From: Orrella dioscoreae
GTDB taxonomy: Bacteria; Pseudomonadota; Gammaproteobacteria; Burkholderiales; Burkholderiaceae_B
NCBI RefSeq assembly: GCF_900089455.2
Contig: NZ_LT907988.1
Coordinates: 4,278,001 to 4,342,000, forward strand
Reading direction: 5' to 3'
Length of the DNA stretch: 64,000 nucleotides
Position numbers and translations under genes: made by a program. The notes under the pieces were generated by a model. It worked only from the letters and a program-made list of their open reading frames with translations. It did not search any database and was not told where the DNA came from. Of the stretch, positions 49,810 to 57,936 are shown piece by piece; within the stretch, counting starts at the first letter, position 1, and each line of letters begins with the position of its first letter.

Positions 49810-51008
49810 GGCGTGACCTCCGTGCCGCCGGCGGCAGGCGTGGCGTGTGACGTGGCGGCGGGCGGGCTGGAGGCAGGCGCCTTCGCGGCGGGCGCCGGCG
49901 CATCGGCCTGGGTGCGCGCGCGCGGGCGCCAGCGCATCAGGCGGGGCCGCACGTGATCCTGGTAGATGCCGGCCAGCCCGTTGGGGAAGGCCATGACCAC
50001 CAGGATGAAGAGCCCGCCCATCATGAAGAGCCAGAGCTGCGGGAAGGTTTCCGAGAAGTAGCTCTTGCCGAAGTTCACGATGAGCGCGCCGTAGACCGCG
50101 CCCAGCAAGGACAGGCGGCCGCCGACCGCGGCGAAGATGACCATCTCGATGGAGGGCACGATGCCCACGAAGGACGGCGACATGAAGCCTACCTGCAGGG
50201 TGAACATGGCGCCGCCCACGGCCGAGAACATGGCGGCCAGGCAGAACACGAAGACCTTGAAGTTGGCGACGTCGTAGCCCGAGAAGCGCACGCGCTCCTC
50301 CTTGTCGCGCATGGCGACCAGCAGCTTGCCCAGCTTGGACGACAGCACGAAGCGCGCGAAGAGGATGCAGGCGAACAGCAGGACACCGTTGACGAAGTAC
50401 AGCGTGAGCCGCGCGCCATCGCTGCGGATGTCCCAGCCCAGCAGCGTCTTCAGGTCGGTGATGCCGTTCACGCCGCCGGTATAGCCCTGCTGGCCGATGA
50501 TCAGCACCGACAGGATGAGCGCGATGGCCTGCGTGACGATGGCGAAGTACACGTCGCCCACGCGCCGCTTGAACATGGCCACGCCGATGACCAGCGCCAG
50601 CAGCGCGGGAATCACCGGGATCGCCACCAGCGTGAAGGCGAAGCTCTTGAAGGGTTCCCAGAGCCAGGGCAGCGCGGTGACCTGGTTCCAGTCCATGAAG
50701 TCGGGAATGCCGGGCGTGGACTGGATGGCCGTGGCCTCGGGCGTGGAGGCCTCCAGCTTCAGGAACATGGCCATGCAATAGCCGCCCAGCCCGAAGAAGA
50801 CGCCCTGCCCCAGGCTCAGGATGCCGCCGTAGCCCCAGCACATGACCAGGCCGATGGCGACGAAGGCGTAGCTCAGGTACTTGCCCACCAGGTTCAGGCG
50901 GAAGACGTCCAGCGACAACGGCAGGAGCACGAAGAGGAGCGCCGCCAGGATCGCGAGGCCCAGCAGCCCCTCGCGTCCGCCGATCACGTTGTGGAAAGCT
51001 CGGTTCAT
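49806..51008 (-). CDS. urtC: Urea/short-chain amide ABC transporter permease UrtC
   Basis: A 400-residue LivM-type permease with about 10 helices ('FVAIGLVMCWGYGGILSLGQ', 'VFFGLGGYCMAMFLK'). The C-terminal 50 residues are an Ala/Pro-rich cytoplasmic tail. It is separated from urtB by 88 bp that contain an inverted repeat and overlaps urtD by ATGA. Confidence 0.93.
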   Translation of the reverse strand: MNRAFHNVIGGREGLLGLAILAALLFVLLPLSLDVFRLNLVGKYLSYAFVAIGLVMCWGYGGILSLGQGVFFGLGGYCMAMFLKLEASTPEATAIQSTPGIPDFMDWNQVTALPWLWEPFKSFAFTLVAIPVIPALLALVIGVAMFKRRVGDVYFAIVTQAIALILSVLIIGQQGYTGGVNGITDLKTLLGWDIRSDGARLTLYFVNGVLLFACILFARFVLSSKLGKLLVAMRDKEERVRFSGYDVANFKVFVFCLAAMFSAVGGAMFTLQVGFMSPSFVGIVPSIEMVIFAAVGGRLSLLGAVYGALIVNFGKSYFSETFPQLWLFMMGGLFILVVMAFPNGLAGIYQDHVRPRLMRWRPRARTQADAPAPAAKAPASSPPAATSHATPAAGGTEVTP

Positions 51009-51016
51009 GTAGGTTC

Positions 51017-51049
51017 CTTTTTGCCGCCGGGCCGCCCCAAGGCAAAAAG
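51017..51049. repeat. Inverted repeat between urtB and urtC
   Basis: CTTTTTGCC (51017-51025) pairs with GGCAAAAAG (51041-51049). The surrounding GC-rich sequence resembles an intergenic repeat I have seen in other Burkholderiales, but I cannot count copies here. It could be a processing or attenuating hairpin between the permease genes. Confidence 0.5.
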
Positions 51050-51096
51050 CGGCCCACTCGGGGGGCTAGCCAAGCCGAAGGCGCAGCGTGGGGGCA

Positions 51097-52014
51097 TCAT
51101 TTGCGCGTCTTGATCGAGAAGAGGCCTTGCGGACGCAGCATCAGGATGATCACGATGGCCGACAGCGTGAGCACCTTGGCCATGGAGCCGGTCATGAAGA
51201 ACTCGGACACCGACTGCGTCTGGGCGATGAGGAAGGCCGAGGCCACGGTGCCGAGCAGGCTGGCCGCCCCGCCGAACACGACGGTCAGGAAGGTGTCGAC
51301 GATGTAGAGCGAGCCGCTGGTGGGGCCGGTGGCGCCGATGGTGGTGAAGGCCGCGCCCGCCATGCCGGCGATGCCGCAGCCCAGCGCGAAGGTCACGCGG
51401 TCCACGCGCTTGGTGTCGATGCCCACCGCACCGCTCATGGCACGGTTCTGCACCGTGGCGCGCACATGCAGGCCCCAGCTGGAGCGGTACAGGGCCAGTA
51501 TCAGTCCCGCCGTCATGAGGAAGGTCAGGGCCATCACGAAGAGGCCGTTGAGCGGAATGTCCACGCCATCCAGCGGCTGCCACGAGCCCATCAGCCAATC
51601 GGGCATCTCCGGGCTGACCTCGCGCGGTCCGAACAGCGAGCGCAGGGTCTGTTGCAGGATCAGCGACAGGCCCCAGGTGGCCAGCAGCGTATCCAGCGGC
51701 CGGCGGTACAGGTGGCGGATGAGCGCCCATTCGGTCAGCCAGCCCAGCACGAAGGCCACCAGGAAGGCCGCCGCGACCGCGAACAGGAAGTAATAGGGCA
51801 GGAACCCCGGCGCGAAGTCGCGCGCCAGGGTGGACACCAGGTAGGTGGTGTAGGCGCCGATGGCGAGGAACTCGCCGTGGGCCATGTTGATGACGCCCAT
51901 CTGGCCGAAGATCAGGGCCAGGCCGAGCGCCATCAGCAGCAGCACGCTGAAGACGGACAGGCCATTGAAGCCCTGCATCAGCAGAATGGCCCCCAGGTCG
52001 GAGAAGGATTCCAT
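51097..52014 (-). CDS. urtB: Urea/short-chain amide ABC transporter permease UrtB
   Basis: A 305-residue LivH-type permease with about 8 helices: 'VFSVLLLMALGLALIFGQMG', 'NMAHGEFLAIGAYTTYL' (the signature near the cytoplasmic loop) and 'VFGGAASLLGTVASAFLIAQ'. It lies 55 bp after urtA. The short N-terminus, without the large periplasmic domain of some UrtB proteins, resembles FmdE-like subunits. Confidence 0.93.
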   Translation of the reverse strand: MESFSDLGAILLMQGFNGLSVFSVLLLMALGLALIFGQMGVINMAHGEFLAIGAYTTYLVSTLARDFAPGFLPYYFLFAVAAAFLVAFVLGWLTEWALIRHLYRRPLDTLLATWGLSLILQQTLRSLFGPREVSPEMPDWLMGSWQPLDGVDIPLNGLFVMALTFLMTAGLILALYRSSWGLHVRATVQNRAMSGAVGIDTKRVDRVTFALGCGIAGMAGAAFTTIGATGPTSGSLYIVDTFLTVVFGGAASLLGTVASAFLIAQTQSVSEFFMTGSMAKVLTLSAIVIILMLRPQGLFSIKTRK

Positions 52015-52069
52015 GTCGTACCTCGCGCGTGCGTGCGTGCCTGCGTGCCTGATGGTCCCGGGGCCCGTG

Positions 52070-53332
52070 TTACTGGTAGCCCTTGGGGAAGGGATCCGGA
52101 CGGATCAGCTCGGGCGTCTCGTAGACCACGTCGAACTGGCCGTCGCGGCGGATCTTGCCCACGCGCGTCTTGCTCCAGAGGTGGTGGTTGGCATCCACCT
52201 TCACGTAGCCTTCGGGCGCCTCCTTGAATTCGAGGTCGGGCGAGGCGGCGGTGACCTTGCTCACGTCGAAGCTGCCTGCCTTCTCGACGGCCATCTTCCA
52301 CAGCCACGGCCCCAGGTAAGCCGCCTGCGTCACGTCGCCGATCACGGCATTGGCGCCGTACTTGGCCTTGAAGGCCTCGACGAATTTCCTGTTGTTCGGG
52401 TTGTCCAGGCTCTGGAAGTACTTCATGCACGAGAAGAAGCCTTCGCAGTTCTCGCCGCCGATGCCCAACAGTTCGTCCTCGGTCACCGAGATGGTCAGCA
52501 GCTTCTGCTTGTCGGACGTCACGCCAGCGGCGCGCAATTGCTTGTAGAAGGACACGTTGCTGCCGCCCACCACGATGGCGTAGACCACGTCGGGCTTGCG
52601 CAGCTTGATCTTGTTGATGAGCGAGCCGAACTGGGTGTGGCCCAGCGGGTAGTACTCCTCACCCACCACCTCGCCCTTGAGCACGTTCTCGATGTGCTTG
52701 CGGGCGATCTTGTTGGACGTGCGCGGCCAGATGTAGTCGGAGCCGATCAGGTAGAAGGTCTTGGCCTTGGTCTCGCGGTTCACCCAATCCAGGCCCGCCA
52801 GGATCTGCTGCGTGGCTTCCTGGCCGGTGTAGATGACGTTCTTGGATTGCTCCAGGCCTTCATAGAAGGTGGGGTAGTACAGCAGGCCGTTCTCTTTCTC
52901 GAACACCGGCAGCACCGCCTTGCGCGAAGCCGAGGTCCAGCAGCCGAAGACCGTCGCCACCTTGTCGCTGACCAGCAGCTTGCGGGCCTTCTCGGCGAAG
53001 GTCGGCCAGTCGGACGCGCCGTCCTCCTGGATGACCTTGATCTGGCGGCCCAGGATGCCGCCCATGGCGTTGATCTGCTCGATGGCCAGGCGCTCGGCCT
53101 GGATCGAGCCGGTTTCGCTGATGGCCATGGTGCCGGTGGCCGAATGCAATTGGCCGACGATCACTTCCTTGTCGGTGACGGCCAGGCCTGTCGTATTGAC
53201 CGCCGAGGTGGCGGGCGCGGCGGCGCGGCTCAGCGCCGGCACCGTCATCAGCGGCAGCGAGGCCATGATCATCGCCATGCGTCGGCGGGCGGGGGAAACC
53301 AGGGTGTCGTCGGAATCAGGGTGGCGTGCCAT
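52070..53332 (-). CDS. urtA: Urea/short-chain amide ABC transporter substrate-binding protein UrtA
   Basis: A 420-residue type I periplasmic-binding protein. The long N-terminus has an Arg-rich stretch ('ARRRMAMIMASLPLM') and probable cleavage near 'SRAAA'. The mature protein has the UrtA/FmdD pattern 'VIVGQLHSATGTMAISETGS' and 'VTVFGCWTSASRKAVLPVFE'-like sequence. It is the first gene of the urtABCDE-fmdAB operon. It is divergent from the permease-kinase gene, with about 213 bp between, the likely controlled promoter. Confidence 0.93.
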   Translation of the reverse strand: MARHPDSDDTLVSPARRRMAMIMASLPLMTVPALSRAAAPATSAVNTTGLAVTDKEVIVGQLHSATGTMAISETGSIQAERLAIEQINAMGGILGRQIKVIQEDGASDWPTFAEKARKLLVSDKVATVFGCWTSASRKAVLPVFEKENGLLYYPTFYEGLEQSKNVIYTGQEATQQILAGLDWVNRETKAKTFYLIGSDYIWPRTSNKIARKHIENVLKGEVVGEEYYPLGHTQFGSLINKIKLRKPDVVYAIVVGGSNVSFYKQLRAAGVTSDKQKLLTISVTEDELLGIGGENCEGFFSCMKYFQSLDNPNNRKFVEAFKAKYGANAVIGDVTQAAYLGPWLWKMAVEKAGSFDVSKVTAASPDLEFKEAPEGYVKVDANHHLWSKTRVGKIRRDGQFDVVYETPELIRPDPFPKGYQ

Positions 53333-53545
53333 CGGGCGCTCCTAGCGGCGGGATATCGGAACTCGCGGCCCCGGCGCGGCGCATTGCGATTCGCAGGGGG
53401 TCGGTGCCATACTAGGGAGCCACGCTGCACTGCAACATACGTCGATTGACGTAGTGGCGGCAGGCCTGCCTCACGGTAAAAAAACAGACATACGTCATTC
53501 GACGCAGGCCGGCGCCGCCGGCGCCCGACGCTGGAGCCGAACACC

Positions 53546-56500
53546 GTGGATACGCCCACCCCGCAGCGCATCGCCAAGGTCCGCCGCGACTACAACACCT
53601 GGGTGGCCGACGAGACCCTGGAAGACTATGCGCTGCGCTTCACGCCGCATGCCTTCCGCAAATGGTCGCTCTTCCGCGTGGCCAACACCGCCGGCGGCGC
53701 GGTCTCGTTCCTGGCGCTGGAAGCCATCGGCGGCGCGCTGGTGCTGAACTACGGCTTCATCAACGCCTTCTGGTCCATCATCGCCGTCGCCGCCGCCGTC
53801 TTCCTGACCGGCCTGCCCATCGCCTACTACGCCGCCAAGCACGGCCTGGACATGGACCTGCTGACACGTGGCGCGGGCTTCGGCTACCTCGGCTCCACCC
53901 TCACCTCGCTGATCTACGCGTCCTTCACCTTCATCTTCTTCGCGCTGGAGGCCGCCATCATGGCCCTGGCGCTGGAACTGGCCACGGGCCTGCCGCTGTC
54001 CGTGGGCTACCTGGTCAGCGCACTGGTCATCCTGCCGCTGGTCACCTACGGCATCACCGTCATCAACCGCCTGCACAACTGGACCCAGCCGGTCTGGCTG
54101 CTGATGCTCGTCACCCCGTACGCCTTCATCCTGGTGCAGGAGCCGCAGGCGCTGACCTCGCTTTTCAGCTTCGCCGGCCTCACGGGCAAGGGCGCCGAGT
54201 TCGACGTGCTGCTGTTCGGCGCGGGCGCGGCGGTGGCGGCCTCGCTCATCACGCAGATCGGCGAGCAGGTCGATTTCCTGCGCTTCCTGCCGGCACGCAC
54301 GCGCGAGAATCGCTGGCGCTGGTGGGCCGCGCTGCTGTCGGCCGGCCCCGGCTGGATCGTGCCGGGGGCGCTGAAGATGCTGGGCGGCGCCTTCCTGGCC
54401 TATCTGGCGCTGGGCCACGGCGTCTCGGCCGAGAAGGCCGTGGACCCCACGCAGATGTACCTGGTGGCCTATCGCTACGTGCTGGACAACCCGGCCTGGG
54501 CGCTGGCCGCCATGGCGGTCTTCGTGGTGATCTCGCAAGTGAAGATCAACGTCACCAACGCCTATGCCGGCTCGCTCGCCTGGTCCAATTTCTTCGCCCG
54601 GCTCACGCACAGCCATCCCGGGCGGGTGGTGTGGCTGGTCTTCAATGTGATGATCGCGGTCGGCCTCATGGAGCTGGGCGTGTTCGACGCGCTGGAGCAC
54701 GTGCTGGGCATCTTCTCGCACGTGGCCGTGGCCTGGATCGGCGCGCTGGTGGCAGACCTGGTGCTGAACAAGCCGCTGGGGCTCAGCCCGGCCACCATCG
54801 AGTTCCGGCGCGCGTATCTCTATGACGTGAACCCCGTCGGCGTGGGCGGCATGCTGATCGCGCTGTGCGGCTCGCTGCTGGCCTATGCGGGCGCCTTCGG
54901 CCCGCTGGCGCAGGCGCTGTCCTGTTTCATCGCGCTGGCGCTGGCCTTCATCGCCACGCCCGCCATCGCGTGGTGGACGGGCGGGCGCTATTACCTGGCG
55001 CGCAAGCCCGGGCCTGCGCTCGTCGCCGAACACGGCGCGCACGCCATGCACGCCCGCCAGTGCGTGATCTGCGCCAACACCTTCGAAGCCCCCGACATGG
55101 CGCACTGCCCGGCCTATTCCGGCCCCATCTGCTCGCTGTGCTGCACGCTGGACGCACGCTGCCATGACCGCTGCAAAAGCGGCTCGCGGCTGCAGGACCA
55201 GATTGGCGCGGCCTTGCGCCGCGTGCTGCCCGCCCACGCGCCGCCGCTCTTCCACTCTCGCCTGGCGCACTACCTGCTGGCGCTGGGCGTCATCGCCGGC
55301 CTGCTCGCCGCCATCCTGGGCTTGCTGTACTTCCAGGAAGCCGCCAGCCCGACGCACACCGGCTCGGACATCGCCACGCTGCGGGCTGCGTTCGTGAAGC
55401 TTTTCGCCGCGATGCTGCTGGTGGGCGGCGTGGCCGCGTGGTGGCTGGTGCTGACCAACGAAAGCCGCCAGGTTGCCCAGGAAGAGTCCGACCGCCAGAC
55501 CCATCTGCTGCTGCGGGAAATCGCCGCGCACGAAGAGACCGATGCCCAGCTGCAGCGCGCCAAGGAAGCCGCCGAGAGCGCCAACCTGGCCAAGAGCCGC
55601 TTCATGAGCGGCATGAGCCACGAGTTGCGCGCCCCGCTGAACAGCATCCTGGGCTATGCCCAGATCCTGGAGCGCGACCCCGGCCTTCCCTCGAATCGCC
55701 GTGACGCGGTGGATGTCATCCACCGCAACGGCAAGCACCTGATCGGCCTCATCGACGGCCTGCTGGACGTGGCACGCATCGAGGCGGGCAAGCTGCGGCT
55801 GGAGAACACCGAGTTCCGCCTGCCCGCCTTCCTGGACCAGATCGCCATGATGTTCCGCCCCCAGCTCATGCTGAAGGGCCTGGCCTTCCAGTACGAACCG
55901 GCGGAAAACCTGCCGGATGTCGTCCACATGGACGAGAAGCGCCTGCGGCAGATCCTCATCAACCTGCTGGGCAACGCCGTGAAGTTCACGCAGCGCGGCC
56001 ATGTGGCCTTCCGCGTGCGCTACGCCTCGGACATGGCGCAATTCGAGATCGAGGACAGCGGCGCGGGCATCCCCGCCGACGACCTGGAGCGGATCTTCCT
56101 GCCCTTCGAACGCAGCTGGGCAGGGCTGGAACAGTCCGACACCGGCAGCGGGCTGGGGCTGACCATTTGCCGCATGCTCACCGGCATCATGGGCGGCGAG
56201 CTGACCGTGCGCAGCCACGTCGGGCAAGGCAGCATCTTCACCCTGAAGCTCTTCCTGCCGGCCGTGCGCGCGCCGCGCGGCGGGCTGCTGCCACGCGGCC
56301 ACATCCTGGGCTACGCCGGACGGCCCCGCCACATCCTCGTCATCGACGACCAGGCCTCGCAACGGCAGGTGGCGCGCGACATGCTGGCGCCGCTGGGCTT
56401 CACCGTGCACGAGGCCGGGAACGGCGCGGCCGGCCTGCAGGCGCAGCGTGACATCCAGCCCGACCTGATCCTGCTGGACATCTCCATGCCCGACATGTCG

Positions 56501-56965
56501 GGCTGGGAAGTCTGCCGCAAGCTGCGCGAACAGGGCGCAAGCTGCCGCATCGTCATGGCATCGGCCAAGGCCTATGCGCGCCACTCGCCTGACGGCGGCG
56601 AGGATGCGCACGACGACTTTCTGAGCAAGCCGCTGATCCTGGGCGAACTGCTTGCGACGCTGGGCAGGCTGCTGCGCCTGGACTGGCACGAATCCGACGC
56701 CCAGCCCGTGCAGCCCCTGTCCTCGCAGGCGCTGCACGACACGGCGCTGGACCGTGCCGATGCCGAAGCGCTGCTGGAACTGGGTGCGCTGGGCTACGTG
56801 AAGGGCATCCTCCAGCGCCTGGATGACCTGCGCACGCGGCGACCCGACGCCGCCCCCCTCATCGATCACCTGCACGCGCTGGCCGTGGGCTTCCAATTGG
56901 GCGAATACCAGGAAACCCTGAAACAGCACCTGCACCATCACGCCCCTGGCACGATCCCGACATGA
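53546..56965 (+). CDS. NCS1-type permease fused to a hybrid sensor histidine kinase
   Basis: A 1139-residue protein. Residues 30-490 form a 12-helix NCS1 (cytosine/purine/allantoin permease-like) domain ('ANTAGGAVSFLALEAIGGAL', 'FGYLGSTLTSLIYASFTFI', 'INVTNAYAGSLAWSNFFAR'). A Cys-rich insert (about 506-545, eight Cys, e.g. 'CVICANTF', 'ICSLCCTLDARCHDRC') may bind zinc. Two more helices, then HisKA with H692 ('MSGMSHELRAPLNS'), HATPase ('ILINLLGNAVKFT', 'GSGLGLTICR'), and a receiver with D978 ('ILLDISMPDMSG') follow. This resembles transporter-kinase sensors such as CbrA, but with an NCS1 carrier. It overlaps the response regulator by ATGA and is divergent from urtA, so it probably senses urea or amides. 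Confidence 0.9.
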   Translation: MDTPTPQRIAKVRRDYNTWVADETLEDYALRFTPHAFRKWSLFRVANTAGGAVSFLALEAIGGALVLNYGFINAFWSIIAVAAAVFLTGLPIAYYAAKHGLDMDLLTRGAGFGYLGSTLTSLIYASFTFIFFALEAAIMALALELATGLPLSVGYLVSALVILPLVTYGITVINRLHNWTQPVWLLMLVTPYAFILVQEPQALTSLFSFAGLTGKGAEFDVLLFGAGAAVAASLITQIGEQVDFLRFLPARTRENRWRWWAALLSAGPGWIVPGALKMLGGAFLAYLALGHGVSAEKAVDPTQMYLVAYRYVLDNPAWALAAMAVFVVISQVKINVTNAYAGSLAWSNFFARLTHSHPGRVVWLVFNVMIAVGLMELGVFDALEHVLGIFSHVAVAWIGALVADLVLNKPLGLSPATIEFRRAYLYDVNPVGVGGMLIALCGSLLAYAGAFGPLAQALSCFIALALAFIATPAIAWWTGGRYYLARKPGPALVAEHGAHAMHARQCVICANTFEAPDMAHCPAYSGPICSLCCTLDARCHDRCKSGSRLQDQIGAALRRVLPAHAPPLFHSRLAHYLLALGVIAGLLAAILGLLYFQEAASPTHTGSDIATLRAAFVKLFAAMLLVGGVAAWWLVLTNESRQVAQEESDRQTHLLLREIAAHEETDAQLQRAKEAAESANLAKSRFMSGMSHELRAPLNSILGYAQILERDPGLPSNRRDAVDVIHRNGKHLIGLIDGLLDVARIEAGKLRLENTEFRLPAFLDQIAMMFRPQLMLKGLAFQYEPAENLPDVVHMDEKRLRQILINLLGNAVKFTQRGHVAFRVRYASDMAQFEIEDSGAGIPADDLERIFLPFERSWAGLEQSDTGSGLGLTICRMLTGIMGGELTVRSHVGQGSIFTLKLFLPAVRAPRGGLLPRGHILGYAGRPRHILVIDDQASQRQVARDMLAPLGFTVHEAGNGAAGLQAQRDIQPDLILLDISMPDMSGWEVCRKLREQGASCRIVMASAKAYARHSPDGGEDAHDDFLSKPLILGELLATLGRLLRLDWHESDAQPVQPLSSQALHDTALDRADAEALLELGALGYVKGILQRLDDLRTRRPDAAPLIDHLHALAVGFQLGEYQETLKQHLHHHAPGTIPT

Positions 56966-57915
56966 ACGCTGCATCCCTGCCCGGCTCCCAGCACCTGGTG
57001 CTGCTGGTGGACGACCTGCCCGACAACCTGAAGATGCTTTCCGACGCGCTGGACGCGGCGGGCTATCGCGTGCTGGTGGCCACTGACGGCCAGTCCGCCC
57101 TGGCGCGGCTGGACTACGTCACGCCGGACATCGTGCTGCTGGATGCGCTGATGCCGGGCCTGGACGGCTTTGAAACCTGCCGGCGCATGAAGGCGCATCC
57201 GCGCGCGGGCCACGTGCCGGTGGTCTTCATGACCGGCCTGGCCGAGCCGCAGCACGTGGTGCGCGGCTTCGAGGCAGGCGGCATCGACTACGTCACCAAG
57301 CCGCTGGACACCGGCGTGGTGCTGGCCCGCCTGGGCGCCCACCTGCGCAGCCACCGCGTCATGGCTGCCGCCGAGGACGCCATCGATGCCGTGGCCAGCG
57401 CGGTCATCGTGCTGGACGCGCGGGGGCACGCCATCTGGATGACGGCGCGGGCGCGCGGGTGGCTGGCGGCCTATTACGGCGCATCTGCGGATGACAACGC
57501 ACTGCCGCCCCCCGTGCAGGACTGGATCAGCGGCTGCCTGCGCAAGGGACTGGACAGCGCGGCCTGCACGCTGCAGGCCGCGGGCCCCACGCATGTGCTG
57601 TCCCTGCGCCTGGCGCAACGGCCGCGCGTGGGCGGCCACGACGAGCTGATGCTGCTGCTGGAGGAACGGCCCTTGCCGGAAGACCCGCGCACCGGCCTGG
57701 CGCGCGCCTATCACCTGACGGCGCGCGAGATGGACGTGCTGCTGTGGCTGTCGCGCGGCAAGACCAACCGCGACATCAGCGAGATCCTGGGCATCAGCCC
57801 CCGCACGGCCAACAAGCACCTGGAACACATCTTCGTGAAGCTGGGCGTGGAGACCCGCGCCGCCGCCGCCTCGCTGGCCACGCGCCACCTGCACGGCGGC
57901 GGCAGGACGGACTGA
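56962..57915 (+). CDS. LuxR-type response regulator, partner of the permease-kinase
   Basis: A 317-residue regulator. The receiver domain (about 11-125) has phospho-acceptor D61 ('IVLLDALMPGLDGFE') and the Lys in 'YVTKPLD'. A PAS-like middle segment follows ('VIVLDARGHAIWMTA'), then a LuxR HTH ('LTAREMDVLLWLSRGKTNRD', 'PRTANKHLEHIFVKLGV'). It is translationally coupled to the kinase. The most likely target is the divergent urt-fmd operon. Confidence 0.92.
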   Translation: MNAASLPGSQHLVLLVDDLPDNLKMLSDALDAAGYRVLVATDGQSALARLDYVTPDIVLLDALMPGLDGFETCRRMKAHPRAGHVPVVFMTGLAEPQHVVRGFEAGGIDYVTKPLDTGVVLARLGAHLRSHRVMAAAEDAIDAVASAVIVLDARGHAIWMTARARGWLAAYYGASADDNALPPPVQDWISGCLRKGLDSAACTLQAAGPTHVLSLRLAQRPRVGGHDELMLLLEERPLPEDPRTGLARAYHLTAREMDVLLWLSRGKTNRDISEILGISPRTANKHLEHIFVKLGVETRAAAASLATRHLHGGGRTD

Positions 57916-57936
57916 TGCCGCCCTGCCGCTTGCGCC

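Noticed and set aside
47125-49956. 943-codon plus-strand frame across fmdA-urtE-urtD
   Set aside because: Antisense shadow of three well-supported minus-strand genes.
53495-56974. 1159-codon open frame antisense to the permease-kinase gene
   Set aside because: Composition is that of an antisense shadow (His/Gln/Arg-rich) with no recognisable domain; the plus-strand gene has clear motifs.
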